From assembly GCA_002747435.1 (NCBI GenBank), contig PDPH01000020.1, forward strand, positions 1-39,392: a stretch of 39,392 nucleotides of DNA, given 5' to 3'. A model generated the notes under the pieces. That model had not been told where the DNA came from, did no database searches, and saw only the letters and a program-made list of their open reading frames with translations. This DNA comes from Pseudomonadota bacterium (GTDB lineage Bacteria > Pseudomonadota > Gammaproteobacteria > Thiotrichales > Thiotrichaceae). The translations under genes were made by a program, and so were the position numbers. Of the stretch, positions 17,395 to 26,065 are shown in pieces (the first letter of the stretch is position 1; each line of letters opens with the position of its first letter).

Positions 17395-17445
17395 ATGGAA
17401 ACCTTGGCACAGCTACACGGTCATGCACTTATGGATACAGTTATA

Positions 17446-17937
17446 ATGCAATACCAAATCATCGACACCCCTTTGGGAAAAACCATTTTAGCGGCTAATG
17501 CACAAGGCTTAAATGGCCTGTGGTTTGAAGGCCAACGCCACTTTAAGGGCGTGCAGGCAGATTGGGAATACACTGAAACACCGTTATTGCAACAAGCCGC
17601 GCAGCAATTTAATGCGTACTTACTCGGCCAACGACAAAGCTTTGATTTACCCCTCGCGCCCCAAGGTACGGCTTTTCAACAAAGCGTATGGCAAGCTTTA
17701 TTGGCAGTGGACTATGGCCGAACCTGCGCTTATTCCGAACTGGCAGAGCGCATGAACCAGCCTAAAGCCGTGCGAGCCATTGCTGCTGCGATTGGTCGCA
17801 ACCCGATCAGCGTCATTATCCCCTGCCACCGCATCTTGGGCAGTCGGCAACAATTAACAGGCTATGCAGGCGGCCTAGAGCGTAAGCAATGGCTGCTCTG
17901 GCTGGAGCAAGGGATTCAGCCACAAAGTTTATTTTAA
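17446..17937 (+). CDS. ogt: Methylated-DNA-[protein]-cysteine S-methyltransferase
   Basis: A suicide repair protein that transfers the methyl group from O6-methylguanine to its own cysteine. The catalytic core is complete: GTAFQQSVWQALLAV with the DNA-binding helix KAVRAIAAAIGRNP, then I-I-P-C-H-R with the acceptor cysteine, and GYAGGLERKQWLL. I start at MQYQIIDTPLGK because that is where family members begin, with a GGAT ten bases upstream. In-frame ATGs at 17431 and 17395 would add 5 or 17 residues without homology. The length of 163 residues is normal for Ogt. It carries no AraC-like Ada domain. Confidence 0.93.
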   Translation: MQYQIIDTPLGKTILAANAQGLNGLWFEGQRHFKGVQADWEYTETPLLQQAAQQFNAYLLGQRQSFDLPLAPQGTAFQQSVWQALLAVDYGRTCAYSELAERMNQPKAVRAIAAAIGRNPISVIIPCHRILGSRQQLTGYAGGLERKQWLLWLEQGIQPQSLF

Positions 17938-18006
17938 AATACCACCGCCTAATGAGATTAACCACAGGTTGATTACACGGGCTGGACTGAGTGCCGGGCA
18001 ACCTAG

Positions 18007-18186
18007 AATAAAGGTGCGAGCGGTGTCGTCAATCAGATCAAGGCTATTGAGCAAGCACTGCCTTTGTCCTTGTTGGGCTTCGATTGTGATAAGGGCAGCG
18101 AATTCCTCAACTACCCTTTGCTGCGCTATTTCACCGAACATCCCGAGCACCCTCAGTTCACACGTTCTCGTCCTTACAAGAAAGTT
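18007..18186 (+). pseudogene. Fragment of an integrase-core transposase
   Basis: About 60 codons read GVVNQIKAIEQALPLSLLGF, then DCDKGSEFLNYPLLRYF and QFTRSRPYKK. These are the middle of a DDE integrase-core transposase, including the aspartate-containing strand and the GSEF motif. A TAG precedes the frame and the homology stops abruptly at KK near 18186, where an IS1-type remnant in opposite orientation begins. No terminal repeats were found. This is dead DNA, a decayed insertion-sequence fragment. Confidence 0.75.
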
Positions 18187-18497
18187 GTTCAGGCGTTCAT
18201 GTGACTAGTCTGTCTAGTCTCATTTCCTACCGCCTAGTGGCGTGTACCCGGCAACACACCCGTAGGCTGCACAAAAGTCTGTATAGCAGACCGCACCCTG
18301 GCGATACACCAGTGGCAAGCTGACCCACAGCGCCTTTGCCTCGCTTTCATCACGGCGGCCAATGTGGACAACCCACGATTTCCCTGCGTCTCCTGATCCA
18401 ACGCCAGCCAAACCCACTGTTGATGACCCTTATAGCCGGAAAATGACCACAGTTCATCACATTCCAGCGTCAGACGGGCTTTTTTTAGGTTTTGCAA
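18187..18497 (-). pseudogene. insB: IS1-family transposase (InsB) remnant with frameshifts
   Basis: Minus-strand pieces in two frames rebuild an IS1-type transposase: LTLECDELWSFSGYKGHQQW and VWLALDQETQ in one frame, then HIGRRDESEAKALWVSLP and YRQGAVCYTDFCAAYGCV in another. The first frame resumes with LPGTRH, a TAG, and AVGNETRQTSH; a further base is missing before ERLNN. At least three frameshifts and one stop show it is inactive. The N-terminal InsA part and both inverted repeats are missing. It abuts the integrase-core fragment on the left and the lipoprotein promoter region on the right. Confidence 0.85.
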
Positions 18498-18577
18498 AGA
18501 TAATTTTGTTTACTAATGAACATTTTACGAACTGGACACAACTAAACTTTATCAGAAGATAAAGACAGGGCGGTTCA

Positions 18578-18985
18578 ATGCAATCAATTTCACTTACTTC
18601 ACTCCTGTTGGTATTACTATTAGCCACAGGCTGTAGCACGATGGGTACAAAAATCCAGAGCGACAAACTGGCAACAATAAAAAAGGGTGTCACCACCGAA
18701 CAGGAAATCATCTCAACATTTGGCAATCCTGATTCGATTACCACGACACCTGACAGAAAGGTATTGGTCTACAGTCACCGCACCGACAACAGTACTCAAA
18801 GGAATGTTGCGGCTACTACCGGCTCAGTAATCGGTGGTCTGGTCGGTGGTTCTATCGGCTCACTTGCCGGTGGTTTGGCCGGGGGTAATGTAATGAACAG
18901 TGAAGTAAATCAGGAAATACTGAGCGTCGAAATCGATGCAAAAACCAACAAGGTGCTCAACTATCAATTCCAGCAGTCTCAATAA
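18578..18985 (+). CDS. SmpA/OmlA-like lipoprotein with glycine-zipper segment
   Basis: A 135-residue outer-membrane-type lipoprotein. The signal ends in the lipobox L-A-T-G-C (Cys19). Residues about 25-65 resemble the SmpA/OmlA (BamE-type) fold (IKKGVTTEQEIISTFGNPDS...). A glycine-zipper stretch follows at about 80-105 (GSVIGGLVGGSIGSLAGG). It is not BamE itself, because the zipper is absent from BamE and the order differs. The leader contains a perfect hairpin, CTTTATC-AGAA-GATAAAG at 18547-18564, just before an AGGG ribosome-binding site. It stands alone beside insertion-sequence debris. Confidence 0.85.
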   Translation: MQSISLTSLLLVLLLATGCSTMGTKIQSDKLATIKKGVTTEQEIISTFGNPDSITTTPDRKVLVYSHRTDNSTQRNVAATTGSVIGGLVGGSIGSLAGGLAGGNVMNSEVNQEILSVEIDAKTNKVLNYQFQQSQ

Positions 18986-19160
18986 GACTCGTCACAGTTG
19001 GCTTGCTTTTCAGTACATAACAATATGTCAACTGGTCGCCCCTCTTGAATCAAACTCGGGGGGTATGCCGACGAATGATGCTTTCTTGCAATCATTTCGG
19101 TGAACACTACTTAAGTTAATTGATGTTACGCAGTAGTGCGTGCGACGGGTCAGTCACCAT

Positions 19161-19910
19161 TTAGCGTAAACAATTCAGCTTAAAACGCAGTGGTTTAACC
19201 GTACTCAAATGACGATTAAGATAATGATTAATCCAGCCAAATGCGCTAAAAATCATTATAGAAATAACCAGAAAATAAAAAGCTGCTGCCGAAAAGTGTA
19301 AAACCAGTGAATAATCCTTTTCAAATAGTTCACCCGCTTTATTCATTAAATCTTTCTGCTGGTTGATGACAGGCATGGTGAAATAGACCAAAGCGGTTGC
19401 ATGGAATAAGAAAACAACCTCATTAGTATAAGCAGGCCAAGCCAAGCGCAGCATATTCGGCCAAGTCACTGTGCGAAACTCCTGCCACTTATTCATACCA
19501 ATAGCGCGGGCTGCTTCAATCTCACCTTTGGGTATGGCATACAAAGCGCCATAAAAAATCTCTGCTGAATAAGCACTTGTATTAAGCATTAACACCAAAG
19601 AGCCAATAAACAATGGACTCATCATTACCCAGTCAATTCCCCAAGGCTTCCACAGTGGCTGGTTCAAAGCCAAAAAAATAGAATAAAACATAAAAAACTG
19701 GATAAATAAGGGCGAACCCCGAAACGCATAGACAAACCAATTGGCGGGTTGACGAATCAGGCCATTTTTATGATTTTTAGCTAAGGCCAACAAAATGGCC
19801 AGCGGAAAACCAAAAGGTACTGAAGCGAACGCAAAATAAAGATTATAGCCAGCCGGTTTCAGCAGTATAATTAAATCCTGTACGAAGGCATTATTCCATA
19901 ACCACTCCAT
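19161..19910 (-). CDS. Polar amino acid ABC transporter permease (HisM/ArtM-like)
   Basis: Second inner-membrane permease of a basic/polar amino acid importer. It has 249 residues with about five to six hydrophobic helices and the EAA loop (ALYAIPKGEIEAARAIGMNKWQ, about 147-168) that contacts the ATPase. The start is set at ATG 19910, where TAATG couples it to the upstream permease; an open frame extending further upstream runs inside that gene and is not real. It is the last gene of the operon, and no strong terminator follows. Confidence 0.9.
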   Translation of the reverse strand: MEWLWNNAFVQDLIILLKPAGYNLYFAFASVPFGFPLAILLALAKNHKNGLIRQPANWFVYAFRGSPLFIQFFMFYSIFLALNQPLWKPWGIDWVMMSPLFIGSLVLMLNTSAYSAEIFYGALYAIPKGEIEAARAIGMNKWQEFRTVTWPNMLRLAWPAYTNEVVFLFHATALVYFTMPVINQQKDLMNKAGELFEKDYSLVLHFSAAAFYFLVISIMIFSAFGWINHYLNRHLSTVKPLRFKLNCLR

Positions 19911-20749
19911 TAGTCTGCCCTCGCCATGCCGTGACTGACTTTTGCTTGTAAATAAGCAAAGAAACGCTCTGACAACAAAGTCATCAGTATATAAAATACA
20001 AACAAGACCAAATAATACTTCCAACGCCAATCAGGATGCACCAATCCTGCCATCGCCAAGAAATTAGGCGCTCCCAAGCGATCAGCCCAAGCAACAATAT
20101 CAATCACTTGCAATAAAGACAGTAGCGAGGTAGCTTTCAATAATAACAACCAAACATTAGACAAGCCGGGCAAGGCATATATCCACATTTGCCTTACCTG
20201 AAAACGCCAAAAAACCTGCCAATCATTAAAACCAAAAGCATGGGCTGCTTCCAACTGCCCCTTGGGCACGGCTTTCATAGCGCCATGAATAACATTAGCC
20301 GCAAACGCACCGTACACCAAACCCAATGAAACACAAGCCATAATCAAGTACTCTGTCGTACTCAAATACCACTGGGCATCGCTGCACAAAGGCCAGCCTG
20401 TTGCTGTCGCTAATTGCTCTGGGCTGCAATACATCTGCGCCATTACCCACTCGGCTAATTGTTCGAAAGCTAAAGGAAAAAATAGCAAGAACAAAACATC
20501 CGGCACGCCCCGCACCATAGTAGTGTAAATATTACCTAGCCAACGAAACAGAAAAAAACGGGACTGCTTGGCTGCTGCACCCAATAAACCAAAAAAAACC
20601 GCCAGTGCTGCACCCAAAAAAGCAGCAATCAGGGTATATCTAACACTGGCATACCAAGCCATGTGTTTACCATTCGTAAAATACTCCAAGGTGGCTATGC
20701 CATCCGCACCCAACCACTGGGTCAGCCATTCGGGAAGCAGGTCAATCAT
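19910..20749 (-). CDS. Polar amino acid ABC transporter permease (HisQ/ArtQ-like)
   Basis: First permease of the importer. At 279 residues it is about 40 longer than ArtQ/HisQ, mostly from an extra loop at about 100-130 (containing two cysteines, near MYCSPEQ and PLCSD) between early helices. The EAA loop is HGAMKAVPKGQLEAAHAFGF at about 165-185. AGGA lies nine bases before the ATG. It overlaps the next permease by one base. The HisQ/HisM-type pair forms the transmembrane heterodimer. Confidence 0.9.
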   Translation of the reverse strand: MIDLLPEWLTQWLGADGIATLEYFTNGKHMAWYASVRYTLIAAFLGAALAVFFGLLGAAAKQSRFFLFRWLGNIYTTMVRGVPDVLFLLFFPLAFEQLAEWVMAQMYCSPEQLATATGWPLCSDAQWYLSTTEYLIMACVSLGLVYGAFAANVIHGAMKAVPKGQLEAAHAFGFNDWQVFWRFQVRQMWIYALPGLSNVWLLLLKATSLLSLLQVIDIVAWADRLGAPNFLAMAGLVHPDWRWKYYLVLFVFYILMTLLSERFFAYLQAKVSHGMARAD

Positions 20750-20807
20750 GGGCGGAATCCTGATGTAGTAACAGAGCGTGCAAAATCGGAATAACAGTCT
20801 TGTGTCC

Positions 20808-20837
20808 CCCTAAGCCCTTGATCAAAAGAGCTTAGGG
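20808..20837 (-). other. Intercistronic stem-loop between binding protein and permease genes
   Basis: CCCTAAGC and GCTTAGGG form an 8-bp stem around a 14-base loop, about 20 bases after the binding-protein stop. No T-run follows, so it is not a classical terminator. Such hairpins after binding-protein genes usually protect the upstream mRNA, allowing more binding protein than permease. Confidence 0.55.
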
Positions 20838-20857
20838 AAGGGATATTAGCCAGCCGC

Positions 20858-21628
20858 TTATTTCTTGGCCTCTTCTGTGCTGTAAACAGATTTCATTTTG
20901 AAATACTTTTCTAATAACTGGTCTAGCTCGCCATTTTCTTTCAGGGTATCCAGTGCAGCGTTCAACTTTTCTAACAACTCGGCATCATCCTGACGCAAAC
21001 CAACAGCAATCCCGCCGCCAATTTGCTCTTCAGGCCCCGTAATTTCCAATAGCCCCTGTGAACCTTCTGCCATAGCGCGGATAAATTCACCATCTGCCAA
21101 GACGACATCCACATTGCCAGCAGCAAGATCGGACACAAACTGGTCAGATTTCTCATAAGACTTGATGGTGTTTTTTTCACCAAACTTTTCTTCCGCAAAT
21201 GCAGCTTGAAGGGTTGCACCCTGCACACCCACACTTTTACCCTCTAAATTCCCGAAATCCAACTCGGTACCCTTGACCACTAGGTACAAAGAAGGGTCAA
21301 CAGGCTTGTATTCATCACTGAAAGCAAGCGTTTTCTTACGCTCATCAGTAATAGACATGCCTGCCATAATCAAATCGTAGTTACCCGCCAGCAGATTAGG
21401 AATAATTGAATCCCACTCATTAAGCACAAATTTGCATTCCATCGCTAGCTGCTCGCACAGTGCATTGCCTAGATCAATTTCAAAACCAGCCACTTTGCCA
21501 TCATCATTCAGGAAATTATAAGGCGCATACGCTCCCTCTGTACCAATACGTAATGTGCCTTCAGCAACTGCTGTACCGGATACCAGCGCGGCGCCCAAAG
21601 CTAAAGCCATCAACCAAGTTTTCTTCAT
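20858..21628 (-). CDS. Periplasmic polar amino acid-binding protein (ArtI/HisJ-like)
   Basis: Substrate-binding protein of the ABC importer. Signal peptide 1-22 (cleavage after AVA). The mature SBP_bac_3 domain shows G-x-E-G-A-Y-A-P-Y-N at about 29-38, FEIDLGNALCEQL, the pair of cysteines near 58 and 65 typical of the LAO/HisJ group, and DSIIPNLLAGNYDLIMAGMSITDERKKTLAFSD. The total of 256 residues is normal. It probably binds arginine, lysine, ornithine or histidine; sequence alone does not decide which. GGAG lies eight bases before the ATG. Confidence 0.9.
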   Translation of the reverse strand: MKKTWLMALALGAALVSGTAVAEGTLRIGTEGAYAPYNFLNDDGKVAGFEIDLGNALCEQLAMECKFVLNEWDSIIPNLLAGNYDLIMAGMSITDERKKTLAFSDEYKPVDPSLYLVVKGTELDFGNLEGKSVGVQGATLQAAFAEEKFGEKNTIKSYEKSDQFVSDLAAGNVDVVLADGEFIRAMAEGSQGLLEITGPEEQIGGGIAVGLRQDDAELLEKLNAALDTLKENGELDQLLEKYFKMKSVYSTEEAKK

Positions 21629-21668
21629 GATTCAACTCCAAATCAGTTATGTTGAAATAATACTGTTA

Positions 21669-22436
21669 TCAATAAGTTGTGTTTGCTAAAAATTGTTGTA
21701 AACGAGGTGACTCAGGCGAGCTAAACACTTCGCTTGGCGCTCCCTCTTCCTCAATTAAACCCTGATGTAAAAAAATAAGCTTACTGCACACATCCCGCGC
21801 AAAAGCCATTTCATGTGTCACGACAATCATGGTCATGCCATCCTCAGCCAGCTTGCGCATGACATTCAATACTTCACCGACCAACTCGGGATCCAATGCA
21901 GAAGTTGGTTCATCAAACAAAATGGCCTCCGGGCGCATTGCTAAAGCACGCGCAATTGCTACACGTTGCTGTTGACCGCCAGAAAGAAAGCCCGGATAAG
22001 TGTCAGCCTTATTCACTACGCCTACTTTCTCTAAATACTCCATGCCTATATCGCGCGCTTCGGCTTTAGACAAGCCTTGCACACGAATCGGTGCTTCAGT
22101 CACATTGTCCAGAATGCTTAAATGTGACCATAGATTAAATTGCTGAAACACCATACCCACTCGGGCGCGTAACTGCTGTACCTGCTTTGGATTGGCAGGA
22201 ACACGTTCACCTTTGCGATTAGTCGTTAAAGCAATTTCTTCACCCGCCAGCTTGATCGTCCCTTGATTGGGCATTTCCAATAAATTAATACAACGTAAGA
22301 AAGTGGATTTACCAGAACCGGAGGAGCCTATGAGAGAAATAACATCACCGGCGTGAGCCTGAAGAGAGATACCATGAAGCACTTCGAGTTGATTGAAACG
22401 TTTGTGAATATTGTCAATATCCAGTATTGCCGTCAT
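21669..22436 (-). CDS. Polar amino acid ABC transporter ATPase (HisP/ArtP-like)
   Basis: ATPase that powers the importer. The 255 residues have Walker A GSSGSGKST near 40, a HisP-type insert (LTTNRKGERVPANPKQ), the Q-loop VFQQFNLW, signature LSGGQQQRVAIARALA, Walker B ILFDEPTSALDPE and the switch histidine VVTHEM. The start is ATG 22436, with GGAGG four bases upstream, rather than the longer open frame. The order ATPase, binding protein, Q permease, M permease is that of the E. coli artPIQM operon. Confidence 0.93.
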   Translation of the reverse strand: MTAILDIDNIHKRFNQLEVLHGISLQAHAGDVISLIGSSGSGKSTFLRCINLLEMPNQGTIKLAGEEIALTTNRKGERVPANPKQVQQLRARVGMVFQQFNLWSHLSILDNVTEAPIRVQGLSKAEARDIGMEYLEKVGVVNKADTYPGFLSGGQQQRVAIARALAMRPEAILFDEPTSALDPELVGEVLNVMRKLAEDGMTMIVVTHEMAFARDVCSKLIFLHQGLIEEEGAPSEVFSSPESPRLQQFLANTTY

Positions 22437-22792
22437 TGTACCTCCAAGCTGACATGCCTCAAAAAAATAATCCAAGCCCAAATGCCATAAATAAAGTCGA
22501 CAAACGCCCAATACATGGCAGGGGTTTAATGCAAATGTAACACGTTCGCTTCAAGAGGCAAATAATTGTATTCAAAGCACTTGCACTCCTAAATGCCTTG
22601 TAGTGACCTGTCAAGCCATACCTGCACAAGCCCTCATAGCCAAACCTGACTATCGCAGCCATAAAAACAGTAGGAAACAGCAGAAACAAGCTTTTTCATG
22701 CCTACAGTACAACTATCTCTTTTAGCGCTGTTCACTGCCGCCAAAAATTTAGTAAAGTGTAGACCGTCCATTTCTTAGCAACAGATCCATTC
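22437..22792. other. Divergent control region between ABC operon and glcE
   Basis: About 356 bases with no gene. A minus-strand promoter candidate is TTTAGG (22593-22588), 17 bases, TACAAT (22570-22565). The stretch TTTGAATACAATTATTTG overlapping its -10 contains one ARG-box half-site (TGAAT), but the second half is poor. I found no solid plus-strand promoter for glcE. Confidence 0.35.
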
Positions 22793-23869
22793 ATGCAAGC
22801 ACAAGACCTCAGCCCCTTACTTCAGCAACAGGTACAACAAGCTTATCAACAAAAAATACCGCTGTGCATTAGCGGTGCTAATACTAAACACTGGTATGGT
22901 GGCCTACCACAGGGACAAGCGCTATCACTAGCAAAACACAGTGGCATAGTCAGTTACGACCCCACTGAACTAGTCATTACGGCGCGTGCTGGCACACCTT
23001 TAGTGGAAATTGAAGCAGCCTTAGCGGAACACCAGCAACACTTAGCCTTTGAACCGCCCCATTTTGGTACAGCAGCAAGCTTAGGTGGCACTATTGCAGC
23101 TAATTTTTCTGGCCCTGCACGCCCTTATTGGGGCAGCGCGCGTGATTTTGTCTTGGGCTGTCAGCTCATTAATGGCAAAGGTGAAATACTCAAGTTTGGT
23201 GGACAAGTCATGAAAAACGTGGCTGGTTATGATGTTTCGCGTTTAATGACCGGATCACTAGGAACGCTAGGCATTTTACTGGAGATCTCTCTCAAAGTTT
23301 TACCAAAGCCAACGACTGAACTCACCTTGGTACAAGAACTAGCGCCTGAAAATGCTTTGCAACAATTACAGCAGGCCAGTCTCAAGCCTTATCCGATTAG
23401 TGCGGCCTGTTGGTATAATGGGCATTTCTATTTGCGTTTATCTGGCTCCCAAGGTGCGGTCAAACAAGCAAGCAAGGAACTCAAAGGTGATTTACTTGAT
23501 GATACAGCTACTTTCTGGAAAAGCTTGCGTGAACATCGTTTAAGCTTTTTCAAACCCCAACTGCCACTGTGGCGCTTATCCTTACCCTTGGATGCGCCGC
23601 TACTCAAACTGGAGGGTGACTGTCTATACGACTGGGGCGGTGCACAACGCTGGTTACACAGCGAAGCAACAGCCGAGGACATTCGCGTTGTTGTTAGTAG
23701 TGCTGGCGGCTCAGCAACCTTATTTCGCAGCCCCAGCGATCAATTGCACCGTGCAGGTCTTGTCTTTCATCCCCTAGAGGCAGGCTTGTTGCGCTATCAC
23801 CGTGCCTTGAAACAATCCTTTGATCCAGCCGGTATTTGCAATCCACAGCGCCTCTACCCGGAGTTCTAA
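22793..23869 (+). CDS. glcE: Glycolate oxidase FAD-binding subunit GlcE
   Basis: Subunit of the membrane-associated glycolate dehydrogenase GlcDEF, oxidising glycolate to glyoxylate. The 358 residues have an FAD_binding_4 domain: VITARAGTPLVEIEAALAEH, FEPPHFGTAASLGGTIAANFSGP, the GSARDFVLG segment and VMKNVAGYDVSRLMTGSLGTLGIL. The C-terminus ends in the FAD-oxidase signature FDPAGICNPQRLY. Length is normal (E. coli 350). glcF follows after one base. The usual upstream partner glcD is absent here. Confidence 0.95.
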   Translation: MQAQDLSPLLQQQVQQAYQQKIPLCISGANTKHWYGGLPQGQALSLAKHSGIVSYDPTELVITARAGTPLVEIEAALAEHQQHLAFEPPHFGTAASLGGTIAANFSGPARPYWGSARDFVLGCQLINGKGEILKFGGQVMKNVAGYDVSRLMTGSLGTLGILLEISLKVLPKPTTELTLVQELAPENALQQLQQASLKPYPISAACWYNGHFYLRLSGSQGAVKQASKELKGDLLDDTATFWKSLREHRLSFFKPQLPLWRLSLPLDAPLLKLEGDCLYDWGGAQRWLHSEATAEDIRVVVSSAGGSATLFRSPSDQLHRAGLVFHPLEAGLLRYHRALKQSFDPAGICNPQRLYPEF

Positions 23870-23870
23870 G

Positions 23871-25109
23871 ATGCAAACGCAACTCACTGAAATCTACCGT
23901 CATCACCCCTTGGGAAAGGAAGCAGAAAGTATTTTACGTGCCTGTGTACATTGCGGCTTCTGTACAGCGACCTGCCCGACTTATCAATTACTAGGGGATG
24001 AACTGGACGGACCACGCGGGCGCATTTACCAGATTAAACAAATCCTAGAAGGCGCAACACCTACCGCCAGCACACGCCTGCATTTAGACCGCTGCCTGAC
24101 TTGCCGCTCTTGCGAAACAACTTGCCCCTCCGGTGTGCGTTATGGTCGCCTTGTCGATATAGGGCGGGAAATTGTAGAGCACCAAACTGAGCGCCCTTGG
24201 ACAGAACGCCTTATGCGCCAAGCTTTGTGTCGCATTCTGCCGTATCCAAAACGTTTTCAGACGCTATTGGCTATCGGCTATTTAGTCAAACCCTTATTGC
24301 CCTTGAAATTGGCACGCAAACTGCCGCCCCAACAAAAAAATCAACACTGGCCTGCCAAACCCAAGCCTCGCAAAATGCTGGCATTTGAGGGCTGTGTGCA
24401 AAGCGTCACCACGCCCGCCACTAATATAGCGACTGCACAGGTACTACAAAAACTGGGCATCGCATTAGTCCCAGTCAAACAAGCAGGCTGCTGTGGAGCA
24501 GTCCATCTGCATTTGGGTGAAACGCAAGCATCGCTGGATTTTATGCGGCGCAATATTGATGCCTGGTGGCCACAGCTTGAAGCTGGAGCAGAAGCAATTG
24601 TAGTGACGGCTAGTGGCTGCGGTGCAACCATCAAAGCGTATGGCGAACTGCTCAAAAATGATCCTGACTACGCTGACAAGGCACGAAAAATCGCCGCCCT
24701 CACCAAAGATATTAGTGAAGTCTTATTAACAGCGGATTTCGGTAAAACACTTATTGATCCTGAATGGCGCAAAATTGCTTTCCATAGTCCTTGCACCTTA
24801 CAGCACGGCCAAAAACTTAATGGCGTCGTGGAAACAATTTTGGCCAAAGCAGGTTTTGAATTGACAACAGTTGCGGATGCCCATTTATGTTGTGGTTCTG
24901 CGGGTACTTATTCCATTCTACAGCCGCAGCTATCGCAACCATTGCTGCAAAACAAGCTAAAAAATCTTGAAGCCGACGAACCTGCTGTGATTGCCACCGC
25001 TAATGTCGGTTGCCAAATACACCTTGCTTCAGGCACTCAAAAGCAGGTATTGCACTGGATCGAACTGCTCGATATGGCTTTGGAAAGACCACTTAGGAAA
25101 ACCGCTTGA
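23871..25109 (+). CDS. glcF: Glycolate oxidase iron-sulfur subunit GlcF
   Basis: Electron-transfer subunit of glycolate dehydrogenase. Two [4Fe-4S] ferredoxin motifs near the N-terminus: CVHCGFCTATCPT (about 23-35) and CLTCRSCETTCPSG (about 74-87). Two CCG domains follow, with AGCCGAVHLHLG near 207 and HLCCGSAGTYSI near 343. I start at ATG 23871, one base after the glcE stop, as homologues begin MQT-x-L; an in-frame extension to 23820 lies inside glcE. At 412 residues it is normal (E. coli 407). Confidence 0.95.
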   Translation: MQTQLTEIYRHHPLGKEAESILRACVHCGFCTATCPTYQLLGDELDGPRGRIYQIKQILEGATPTASTRLHLDRCLTCRSCETTCPSGVRYGRLVDIGREIVEHQTERPWTERLMRQALCRILPYPKRFQTLLAIGYLVKPLLPLKLARKLPPQQKNQHWPAKPKPRKMLAFEGCVQSVTTPATNIATAQVLQKLGIALVPVKQAGCCGAVHLHLGETQASLDFMRRNIDAWWPQLEAGAEAIVVTASGCGATIKAYGELLKNDPDYADKARKIAALTKDISEVLLTADFGKTLIDPEWRKIAFHSPCTLQHGQKLNGVVETILAKAGFELTTVADAHLCCGSAGTYSILQPQLSQPLLQNKLKNLEADEPAVIATANVGCQIHLASGTQKQVLHWIELLDMALERPLRKTA

Positions 25110-25123
25110 ATCTTAAGCACGCT

Positions 25124-26065
25124 TTAAGTCAGCGTTCCTGCAAACCATCCTGCCGCCAATGCAGCCATGACGGCTGGATTATCCCAAGGTAGCATGTGCC
25201 CTTCATCGCGCAAGGTCATGAGCTTAAAAGGATGTTGTAAGCGATTGACCAGCCGTTGTGAATAGCTGGCAGGCAACACTTCATCGTGCTCACCATGAAC
25301 AATCGCCGCCATAAAAGAAGTATAAGCACGCCGCACCACACCTAGCCGCCAACTAAACAAGGAAGCCAAGGTTGCCACCGGGTAATCGTAAACCATACGG
25401 GAATCGTTTCGAATGTGTTGCATCAACCCAGCGGCTGGCCGCCCAGTCAATAAAGCCTCCAAATCCAGCAACTGCTTCAGTGGTAAACGCATACGGGGCA
25501 TCAACAAAGCAGTACCCGACAACCACTGCCATCCAAACTGATGGAAAAAGTCAGGTGGTATATCTGGAACCAGCAAAGTACCACATAAGACCGAACGCAC
25601 TCGTGCATCCCGCTCAGCCAAAGCAACCGCTAGCAAAGCGCCTATAGAATAGCCATAAATGCCGACCGGCTCTGAAAAACGCTGCTGCATAATATCCAAC
25701 ACGCTTTGTAAAGCTTTTAAGACCTGAGCCACGCGGTAATCGCCGCGCGTTCCGCCGGAGTAACCATGCCCGGGCAAATCAACCGCCAATACATTAAAGC
25801 CCTGCCCTTGCAATGCAGTGAGAAAAACAGCATAAAGCTCAACATAAGTCGTTATTCCTGGCAAAAAGATAATCAGAGGCGCTTCGCTCGCGTGCGGGTA
25901 TAACTCACAATGCAAATCACCGATACGCAGCACTTCCCGTTGCTGCAAAGCTGCTGACAAACCCAGTGCTTGTCGCAAGTTATTGCGCTCTTGTAGCGTT
26001 TCATATACAGGCTGGCTCCCCGCCAAACAGGGATGCCAGCTTAAGCTCTGAGGTGTCGTCAACAT
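25124..26065 (-). CDS. Alpha/beta hydrolase (lysophospholipase/serine aminopeptidase-like)
   Basis: The 313-residue protein has a complete alpha/beta-hydrolase triad: Ser140 in the elbow GYSIG, Asp261 in HGEHDEVLP and His290 in DEGHMLPW, plus the oxyanion segment IFLPGITTYVELY near 66-78 and AVDLPGHGYS near 94-103. No signal peptide. The closest general type is the monoacylglycerol lipase/S33 group; the substrate is unknown. Its start shares one base with the stop of the upstream yqiA-like gene, so two hydrolases are co-translated. Confidence 0.85.
   Translation of the reverse strand: MLTTPQSLSWHPCLAGSQPVYETLQERNNLRQALGLSAALQQREVLRIGDLHCELYPHASEAPLIIFLPGITTYVELYAVFLTALQGQGFNVLAVDLPGHGYSGGTRGDYRVAQVLKALQSVLDIMQQRFSEPVGIYGYSIGALLAVALAERDARVRSVLCGTLLVPDIPPDFFHQFGWQWLSGTALLMPRMRLPLKQLLDLEALLTGRPAAGLMQHIRNDSRMVYDYPVATLASLFSWRLGVVRRAYTSFMAAIVHGEHDEVLPASYSQRLVNRLQHPFKLMTLRDEGHMLPWDNPAVMAALAAGWFAGTLT

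Noticed and set aside
22555..22575. ARG box before the ABC importer
   Set aside because: Only one half-site (TGAAT) matches; the opposite half is poor, so arginine control cannot be claimed.
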